Shown here one piece after another: positions 58,839-64,000 of a stretch of 64,000 nucleotides of DNA. The translations under genes and the position numbers were made by a program. How positions within the stretch are numbered: the first letter of the stretch is position 1; every line of letters begins with the position of its first letter. Below the pieces are notes generated by a model. That model was not told the origin of the DNA, did not search any database, and saw only the letters and a program-made list of their open reading frames with translations. The stretch comes from Oscillospiraceae bacterium (GTDB taxonomy: Bacteria; Bacillota; Clostridia; Oscillospirales; Oscillospiraceae). Where the stretch lies: positions 159,365-223,364 of the forward strand of contig CAJTFN010000008.1 in NCBI GenBank assembly GCA_910575815.1, given 5' to 3'.

Positions 58839-59573
58839 ATGACCCCCGATATCAAAACGATTTTCTTCGACGTAGGCAACACGCTCCGCATTGTTCTGAA
58901 AGAGCAGGATTTCATCGACCAGGCCGAGGCCGGCTTGATGGAACTCATCCATACCACCGAGAGCCATGATGAGCTCTTCGCCAAGCTGGAGGAGCGGTGG
59001 AAGAAGTACCGCAAGATGTCCAAAACCACACTGCTGGACGCCTCTGAGGGAGAGCTGTGGACCCAGTACATGCTGCCGGAGTATGATACAAATATGATCT
59101 TTGCCAACGCGGCAAGGCTCACCCGCCTCTGGCGGGACCACGACGGACGCCGGGTGGCCCGGGCCGACGCCGTGGATACCATTAAAGAGCTCCATGCCCG
59201 GGGCTACACGCTGGGCATCATCGCCAACACCGTCACGGAGACAGAAATTCCCGACTGGATGGCCGCCGACGGCGTGGCCCAGTGCTTCAAGACCACCATC
59301 CTCTCCTCCAAGGTCCGCCTCCGCAAGCCGAACCCGGAGATCTATCACCTGGCCTGCCGCTGCATCGGCACTCCGGAGGCCAACTGCGCCTACGTGGGAG
59401 ACAACCCGGTCCGGGATGTGGAAGGTACCCAGGCTGCGGGCTTCGGCATGATGATCCGCATTGACGAGCCCGACACGCTGAACAACGAACACGCCACGGG
59501 CAAGGAATTCACCCCGGATCACGTCATCACCGCGCTGAGCCAGCTGCTGGACATCTTCCCCACCCGTTCTTAA
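58839..59573 (+). CDS. HAD-family protein 1 (motif I DxGNT)
   Basis: A 244-residue haloacid-dehalogenase-fold protein. Motif I is FFDVGNTLRI: nucleophile Asp11 is present but the acid/base Asp at +2 is Gly13. Motif II is in GIIANTVTE, the motif III Lys in RLRKPNPEIY, motif IV is GDNPVRDVEG. A helical cap lies between residues about 20 and 105. First of three tandem paralogues under the LacI-controlled promoter. Start follows TTGAAGGAGGATGTTTC. Substrate unknown; a missing +2 Asp is unusual for a phosphatase. Confidence 0.9.
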   Translation: MTPDIKTIFFDVGNTLRIVLKEQDFIDQAEAGLMELIHTTESHDELFAKLEERWKKYRKMSKTTLLDASEGELWTQYMLPEYDTNMIFANAARLTRLWRDHDGRRVARADAVDTIKELHARGYTLGIIANTVTETEIPDWMAADGVAQCFKTTILSSKVRLRKPNPEIYHLACRCIGTPEANCAYVGDNPVRDVEGTQAAGFGMMIRIDEPDTLNNEHATGKEFTPDHVITALSQLLDIFPTRS

Positions 59574-59658
59574 AAGGGAGAGAAGGAACGCGCTTCCCTC
59601 CGCCGGGCGGCAAGGCCGGGAGGAGAGAGAACCCTACATATTGTAAAAGGAGAACGCC

Positions 59659-60396
59659 ATGGATACGACAAAGCGTTATAAGGCCGTTTTCTTCGACCTG
59701 GGGGGCACCCTCCGCATTGCGCTGCTGGAGGAGCCCTGGATGCGGCACGCCCGCCGGAAGATGGCGGAGATCGCCGGGTCCTCTGTGCCTTACGAGGCGT
59801 TTTATCAGATGATCGAGGAACGCTACGAGCCTTACCGCAAGTGGGCTCTGGAGGAAAATAAGGAGTCCAACGACGAGGAGCTCTGGTGCAAGTGGCTGCT
59901 GCCGGACTACGATCAGACCCGGGTAAAGCAGATTTGCCACGAGCTGAGCTTCCAGTACCGCCAGTGCAAGGGCCGCCGTATCGTGGTGGACGGCGGCGTG
60001 GAGGTCATTAAGGGCCTCCATGAGCGGGGGTATAAGCTGGGCATCATCTCTAATCTCATCGGGGAGAACGAGGTGCCCGACTGGCTGGAGGAGGACGGGC
60101 TGGCTCCATATTTCGACTCCGTGATTCTCTCCTCGGTTTGCGGCCTGCGCAAGCCCTGCGCGGAGATTTACGATATCGCCTGTAAGGACATTGGCGTGGC
60201 GCCGGGGGACTGCGTGTCTGTGGCGGACAACGTGAAGCGGGACATCACCGGCGCCAAGGCGGCGGGCATTGGGGCGAATATCATTTTCTCCTCCCCGGAG
60301 AAGAAGCACCCGGTGAAGTTTACGGAGGAGAACCGTCCGGACGCTGTGGTGGAGGATTTCCGGGAGATCCTGAACCTGCTGCCGCCGCTGAATTAA
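59659..60396 (+). CDS. HAD-family protein 2 (motif I DxGGT)
   Basis: A 245-residue paralogue of the previous gene with the same cap and core layout. Motif I FFDLGGTLRI has Asp13 and Gly15; motif II GIISNLIGE; motif III GLRKPCAEIY; motif IV is altered to VADNVKRDITG, with Ala for the first Gly. Shared cap landmarks include WLLPDYD and QYRQCKGRR. The start is set by AAAAGGAGAACGCC. The three copies differ enough to suggest distinct substrates or subunits. Confidence 0.9.
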   Translation: MDTTKRYKAVFFDLGGTLRIALLEEPWMRHARRKMAEIAGSSVPYEAFYQMIEERYEPYRKWALEENKESNDEELWCKWLLPDYDQTRVKQICHELSFQYRQCKGRRIVVDGGVEVIKGLHERGYKLGIISNLIGENEVPDWLEEDGLAPYFDSVILSSVCGLRKPCAEIYDIACKDIGVAPGDCVSVADNVKRDITGAKAAGIGANIIFSSPEKKHPVKFTEENRPDAVVEDFREILNLLPPLN

Positions 60397-60480
60397 AGAA
60401 CGTTGGAACGTCCGGGGGCGAAGGGCCTCCGGGCGTGTCCCTCGTGTGTAAAAGTGTATCTATAAGGAGGCTGATCGCCT

Positions 60481-61260
60481 ATGAATACCGATATTCGTTA
60501 CATCTTTCTGGACCTGGGGGGCACCTTCCGGGTCATCGACGAGGACCCCGCCTATCTCTCCGCCGCCCGGGCGAAAATCGCGGAGCTCTGCGGCGTGGAG
60601 ACCGAGAATCCCAACCAGTGGTTCAGCGACGTCATCGACAAGCGCTATGACAAATACCGGGACTGGGCCCTGAAATTCATGTGCGAGGCCCCGGAGGAGG
60701 TCCTGTGGACCCGCTGGCTGGCCTATGACATGGATCAGGAGCGCATCCGGAAGAACGCCTCCGAGCTGACGTACCAGTACCGCCAGACCAAAGGCCGCCG
60801 CACCGTGGTGGCGGGGGGAGCGGAGACGGTGAAGGAGCTCTGCGCCCGAGGCTACACGATGGGCATCATCAGCGACCTGGTCGGCAAGCGGGAAGTGGAC
60901 GAATGGCTGGACGCCGACGGTCTCCGGCCCTATTTTAAGACGGTTCAGCAGTCCTCCATTACCTACATCCGCAAGCCCGGTCCCGCTATCTACTATTACG
61001 CCATGGAGGAAGTGGGAGCCCAGCCGGAGAACTGCTGCTACGTGGGCGACAATCTGAACCGGGACATCGTAGGCGCCAAGGCCGTTGCCTTCGGCATGAC
61101 CGTGGCGGTGCAGTACAACAGGGAAAAGCCCCTGAAATTGACGGAGGAGAACATGCCGGACGGCAAGATCTACACCTTCCCCCAGCTGCTGGACATCTTC
61201 CCCAAGCGGGGTGAGGTAGCGGTGGACCGGATGATTCTTCCGGGGGAAGGACAATCTTAA
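60481..61260 (+). CDS. HAD-family protein 3 (motif I DxGGT)
   Basis: A 259-residue paralogue. Motif I FLDLGGTFRV has Asp11 and Gly13; motif II GIISDLVGK; motif III YIRKPGPAIYYY; motif IV GDNLNRDIVG. Cap landmarks WLAYDMD and QYRQTKGRR align with the second copy. Start follows ATAAGGAGGCTGATCGCCT. It is followed 60 bases later by the permuted phosphoglycerate mutase gene, with no terminator between. Confidence 0.9.
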   Translation: MNTDIRYIFLDLGGTFRVIDEDPAYLSAARAKIAELCGVETENPNQWFSDVIDKRYDKYRDWALKFMCEAPEEVLWTRWLAYDMDQERIRKNASELTYQYRQTKGRRTVVAGGAETVKELCARGYTMGIISDLVGKREVDEWLDADGLRPYFKTVQQSSITYIRKPGPAIYYYAMEEVGAQPENCCYVGDNLNRDIVGAKAVAFGMTVAVQYNREKPLKLTEENMPDGKIYTFPQLLDIFPKRGEVAVDRMILPGEGQS

Positions 61261-61320
61261 AAAATTCGGATTTCGAAAGAAATCCCATTCCGAATGAAAC
61301 GAAGCTTGGAGGTTTTGAAC

Positions 61321-62889
61321 ATGTCGAACATCAAACGCGGCGGCGCGCAGCTGGCGGAGGCCGTCAAGAGAGCATATGAACTGGGACAGGACGATTACCA
61401 CCTGGAACCCATGGTCCTGGTGGAGGACGGCAAGGCGGTGGGTAAGATTTCTGACGGCGACGCCGCCATTTTCTGCTGCCGCCGGGGCGAGCGGGAAATT
61501 GAGCTGACCGAGATGTTTACCGAGCCGGACTTCGATAAAGTGGACCGGCGGATGCTCCGGGATTTGGACTTTGTCATTATGACCATGTACCATGACAAGT
61601 TCAAGGATCTGCCCATCGCCTTTGCCCCCGCCAAGGTGGTGAAGCCTTTGGCCCAGGTGCTCAGCGAGGCGGGAAAGACCCAGTTCCACTGCGCCGAGAG
61701 CGAGAAATTTGCCCACGTGACCTTTTTCTTCAACGGCGGGGAGAACAACCCCTTCCCTGGAGAGGACGATGTCTGCATCCCCTCGCCCAAGGGCATCGAC
61801 TTCGACCAGCAGCCGGAGCTGTCCCTGCCGAAGGTGGCGGATACCGTGATGGATGCCTTGGGAAAGTACGATTTCGTGATTACCAACTTTGCCAACGGCG
61901 ACGTGATTGGCCATACCTCCAATACCGAGGCCAAAATCAAGGCCTGCGGCTATGTGAGCCAGTATCTGGACAAAGTGGTGAACGACGCCCTGGGGAAGGG
62001 CTATGTGGTGGCCATTACGGCGGACCACGGAAACATTGAGAAGCTGTACACCGCCGCCGGGAAGCCCGACGGGGCCCACACCACCAATCTGGTGCCCTTC
62101 ATCATGATCGACCCCGCCGATAAGAGCCCCATCGCCCTGCGGGACGGTTCCCTGGGGGATGTGTCCCCCACGGTGCTGGACGTTCTGGGCATCCCCCAGC
62201 CTGCCGAGATGGACGGAAAGTCCCTCTGCGAGGGTAAGAGCTGGGGTGAGGGCCGGAAGATGCTTCTCATCATCTGTGATGGTTGGGGTCTTGGCACCGG
62301 GGACGAGGGCGACGCCATTCATGTGGCCGACACGCCCTATTGGGACGCGCTGCTGGCGAACCAGTCCTGGTCGAAGCTTCATGCCTCCGGCGAGTTCGTG
62401 GGCCTGGGAGCCGGAAAGGCCGGGAACTCCGAGGCGGGCCACTCCAACCTGGGCGCGGGCCGCTGCGTGATGCAGGACGACGTGCGGCTGGACGCCGCCG
62501 TGAGAGACGGGAGCTTCAAGCAGAATCCCATCTTCCTCCAGGCCATCGAGCACGCCAAGAAGAACGGCACATCGCTGCACCTGCTGGCGTACCTGACTTA
62601 TAAGTCCTCTCACGGGTGCATCGACTATCCTTTGAATATCTGCGAGATGGCCCGGGACAACGGGCTGGACCGGGTGTTCCTTCACATCATCTTCGATGGC
62701 CGCTCCACCGATCCCGGCTCCGCCCCGTCCTTGCTGGCGGAGACCGACGAGAAGCTGGAGGCCATCGGCGTGGGCCGCATCGTGGACGGCGTGGGACGCG
62801 GCGTGGTGCTGGACCGGGACAAGAACTATGACAAGGTCAAGCGGGCCTATGACGCCATGGTAGAAGGCACGGGTACCCAATACGAATAA
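61321..62889 (+). CDS. Circularly permuted cofactor-independent phosphoglycerate mutase-like enzyme
   Basis: A 522-residue alkaline-phosphatase-superfamily enzyme closest to GpmI, but with halves swapped. Residues 1-300 equal the canonical C-terminal half: GKISDGDAAIF, R55/R58 of the RPDR-like site, AESEKFAHVTFFFNGG, D194/H198 in ANGDVIGHT, D235-H236 in TADHGN, H253 in AHTTN, ending QPAEMDGKSL. Residues 310-522 equal the canonical N-terminal half: ICDGWG (D320), catalytic S370 in GNSEAGHSNLGAGR, H431, DGRS, and finally AMVEGTGTQYE. All metal ligands are kept, so activity is likely; the DGRD motif is DGRS. ATG 61321 follows GGAGG. An ordinary phosphoglycerate role or another phospho-acid substrate are both possible. 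Confidence 0.88.
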   Translation: MSNIKRGGAQLAEAVKRAYELGQDDYHLEPMVLVEDGKAVGKISDGDAAIFCCRRGEREIELTEMFTEPDFDKVDRRMLRDLDFVIMTMYHDKFKDLPIAFAPAKVVKPLAQVLSEAGKTQFHCAESEKFAHVTFFFNGGENNPFPGEDDVCIPSPKGIDFDQQPELSLPKVADTVMDALGKYDFVITNFANGDVIGHTSNTEAKIKACGYVSQYLDKVVNDALGKGYVVAITADHGNIEKLYTAAGKPDGAHTTNLVPFIMIDPADKSPIALRDGSLGDVSPTVLDVLGIPQPAEMDGKSLCEGKSWGEGRKMLLIICDGWGLGTGDEGDAIHVADTPYWDALLANQSWSKLHASGEFVGLGAGKAGNSEAGHSNLGAGRCVMQDDVRLDAAVRDGSFKQNPIFLQAIEHAKKNGTSLHLLAYLTYKSSHGCIDYPLNICEMARDNGLDRVFLHIIFDGRSTDPGSAPSLLAETDEKLEAIGVGRIVDGVGRGVVLDRDKNYDKVKRAYDAMVEGTGTQYE

Positions 62890-62898
62890 ACCAAAGGG

Positions 62899-62922
62899 AG
62901 GGCCGGATTTATTCCGGCCCTT
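62899..62922 (+). terminator. Hairpin after the permuted mutase gene
   Basis: AGGGCCGG / CCGGCCCT with a short loop, followed by TTCGGG. A weak terminator; the next gene has its own promoter. Confidence 0.55.
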
Positions 62923-62974
62923 CGGGTCGTGGCGGCCCCTTGGCTTGTTAAAATAATAATTAATCATTTATCGA

Positions 62975-63003
62975 TTGACTGGAGCGGCGTTTGGGACTAA
63001 AAT
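62975..63003 (+). promoter_or_regulatory. Promoter of the iolB-transketolase operon
   Basis: TTGACT (62975) and TAAAAT (62998), spacer 17, 79 bases before iolB. No AAACGTTT-type LacI operator is seen here, so control may differ from the HAD operon. Confidence 0.72.
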
Positions 63004-63081
63004 AAGGTGAGAGAACAGGGCCCGCTGAAAATGGAAGAGCGCAAAGGGGCCCGGAAGTGGTAAGAAAGGGGAAACACAACA

Positions 63082-63867
63082 ATGAGCAAAGTATTTGGCT
63101 ATCCCAAATTTGACGAAGCCGGTGAGATGATTCTCACGACTTATGACGGTGATTACGCCGCCATGCTGATGGATGTGCGGGTCTACAAGATGAAAGCCGG
63201 GGAGACCCGGAGCTTCTGCCGCAGCGGCGAGGAGATTGCCGTTCTGCTCCTCAGCGGCGCGGTGACCTTCCGCTTCGAGGGCCAGGAGCACGCCGCTACC
63301 CGGAAGGACGTGTTCACGGAGGGCCCCTGGTGCGTGCACGCCGCCGGCGGCGTGGAGATCGGTGTAACCGCCGGGGCGGAGACGGAGATTCTGGTGCAGT
63401 GCACCAAGAACGAGAAGAGCTTCCCCAGCCGGCTCTACAAGCCGGAGGACGCGCCCTGGAAGCACACTTGCGCGGGAAAGTTTGGCAACGTGGCCAACCG
63501 GCGGGTGAACACGATTTTTGACCACGACATCTGCCCGGAGTCCAACATGGTTCTGGGGGAGGTTTTGAACGACCGTGGAAACTGGTCCGGCTATCTGCCT
63601 CACCAGCATCCCCAGCCGGAAACCTATTTCTTCCTGTTTGACCGGCCGGAGGGATTTGGAGCCAGCTTTGTGGGGGACGAGGTGTTTAAGAGCGTGGACC
63701 ACAGCTTTTCCGCCATTCCCGGCGGGAAGCTTCATCCTCAATCCGTGGCGCCGGGCTTCCAGATGTATACCGCCTGGATGATTCGCCATTTGGACGGAAA
63801 TCCCTGGCTCCAGACGGACCGCTGTGAGGATGAGCGCTATGTTTGGCTCCATGACGCGAAATTTTAA
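63082..63867 (+). CDS. iolB: 5-deoxy-glucuronate isomerase (IolB/KduI family)
   Basis: Bicupin isomerase, 261 residues, close to the IolB length. The metal-binding motif of the second cupin is seen in YLPHQHPQPETYFFLF, with the ligand His/His/Glu, and a further His in SVDHSFSAIPGGKLHPQSVAPG. In myo-inositol catabolism it converts 5-deoxy-glucuronate to 5-keto-2-deoxygluconate; no other iol gene is in the window, so a related sugar acid is possible. It has its own promoter; start follows AAGAAAGGGGAAACACAAC. Confidence 0.88.
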   Translation: MSKVFGYPKFDEAGEMILTTYDGDYAAMLMDVRVYKMKAGETRSFCRSGEEIAVLLLSGAVTFRFEGQEHAATRKDVFTEGPWCVHAAGGVEIGVTAGAETEILVQCTKNEKSFPSRLYKPEDAPWKHTCAGKFGNVANRRVNTIFDHDICPESNMVLGEVLNDRGNWSGYLPHQHPQPETYFFLFDRPEGFGASFVGDEVFKSVDHSFSAIPGGKLHPQSVAPGFQMYTAWMIRHLDGNPWLQTDRCEDERYVWLHDAKF

Positions 63868-63881
63868 GGAGGGAAGGTAGT

Positions 63882-64000
63882 ATGAACGAGAAAAAGTGCA
63901 AGGTACTGGCGGCGGAAATCCGGTTGGAGACGCTGAAAGTAATCCACAGCCGGGGCTTTGGCCATGTAGGCGGGTCGATGGACCTGGCGGACCTGATGGC
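63882..64000 (+). CDS. Transketolase N-terminal subunit (3' partial)
   Basis: The first 39 codons are visible: a short basic start then AAEIRLETLKVIHSRGFGHVGGSMDLADLM, the thiamine-diphosphate-domain opening of the split (two-gene) transketolases of clostridia, with the GHVGGS motif. It begins 14 bases after iolB with AAGGAGGGAAGGTAGT as ribosome site and runs off the window. The pair suggests use of a sugar acid or inositol derivative through keto-sugar intermediates. Confidence 0.88.
   Translation, partial: MNEKKCKVLAAEIRLETLKVIHSRGFGHVGGSMDLADLM

Noticed and set aside
60460..62967. 835-codon minus-strand open frame opposite HAD protein 3 and the mutase
   Set aside because: Antisense shadow. 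The plus-strand frames contain complete enzyme motifs and good ribosome sites.

Overview
The window is a GC-rich (G/C-biased third positions) low-redundancy chromosomal segment from an endospore-forming, anaerobic Firmicute, most like a gut Oscillospirales/Oscillospiraceae member. Support: a spore germination protease (gpr), a SpoVB-type flippase, a Cys T-box, a THF riboswitch on an ECF folate transporter, an Rnf complex in the clostridial order CDGEAB, a DivIVA-like protein, and stand-alone AICAR transformylase. No tRNA, rRNA, CRISPR array, transposase or phage gene was seen. Because of the high GC, very long antisense open frames lie opposite most real genes; these are ignored.

Layout. 1-6.4 kb: two sugar ABC permeases (first one cut by the window edge), a small membrane protein, a GH112 beta-galactoside phosphorylase, PepD dipeptidase and a metallo-beta-lactamase-fold hydrolase. 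6.7-11.9 kb: DivIVA-like protein, an HMA-like small protein, a Cys T-box operon cysE-VOC-cysS, then an autoregulated XRE/membrane-protein pair. 11.9-28.7 kb (minus strand): GntR regulator followed by a long purine operon purE-hyp-purC-microprotein-purF-DUF3795-purM-purN-(DUF1266/DUF2185)-AICAR transformylase-hyp-purD-purL, then guaB and a ferredoxin-type aldo/keto reductase from their own promoter. 28.8-31.9 kb: 3D/G5 cell-wall protein and SpoVB-like flippase. 32.2-37.4 kb: rnfCDGEAB. 37.5-39.5 kb: THF riboswitch, folT, folC. 40.1-45.3 kb: SpoU/TrmH methyltransferase, dprA, topA, then a divergent small gene/XRE pair around a perfect palindrome. 45.3-45.9 kb: a repeat-rich gene-free stretch. 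45.9-52.1 kb: trmFO, plsX, acpP, rnc, gpr, a SLOG protein and a NUDIX hydrolase. 52.2-55.4 kb: an NSS transporter and a DUF2156-GNAT fusion. 55.5-64 kb: PfkB kinase, PHP protein and LacI regulator (minus), divergent from three tandem paralogous HAD proteins and a phosphoglycerate mutase-like gene, followed by iolB and a transketolase subunit (cut by the window end).

Most notable observations. (1) The 61.3-62.9 kb enzyme is a circular permutant of cofactor-independent phosphoglycerate mutase: the canonical C-terminal half comes first and the canonical N-terminal half (DGWG, catalytic-Ser GNSEAGH) comes last, all metal ligands kept. It sits after three HAD paralogues that lack the usual second Asp of motif I, in a LacI-type locus with matching operators. 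(2) PurF starts MGGFFG and lacks the N-terminal nucleophile Cys of its glutaminase domain. (3) A 46-residue microprotein (GGPDGPTAI motif plus one membrane helix) is translationally coupled to purC, and three or four other non-purine genes, two of them immunity-protein-like, are embedded in the purine operon, while no IMP cyclohydrolase is visible. (4) The THF riboswitch has a clear Shine-Dalgarno-sequestering expression platform.
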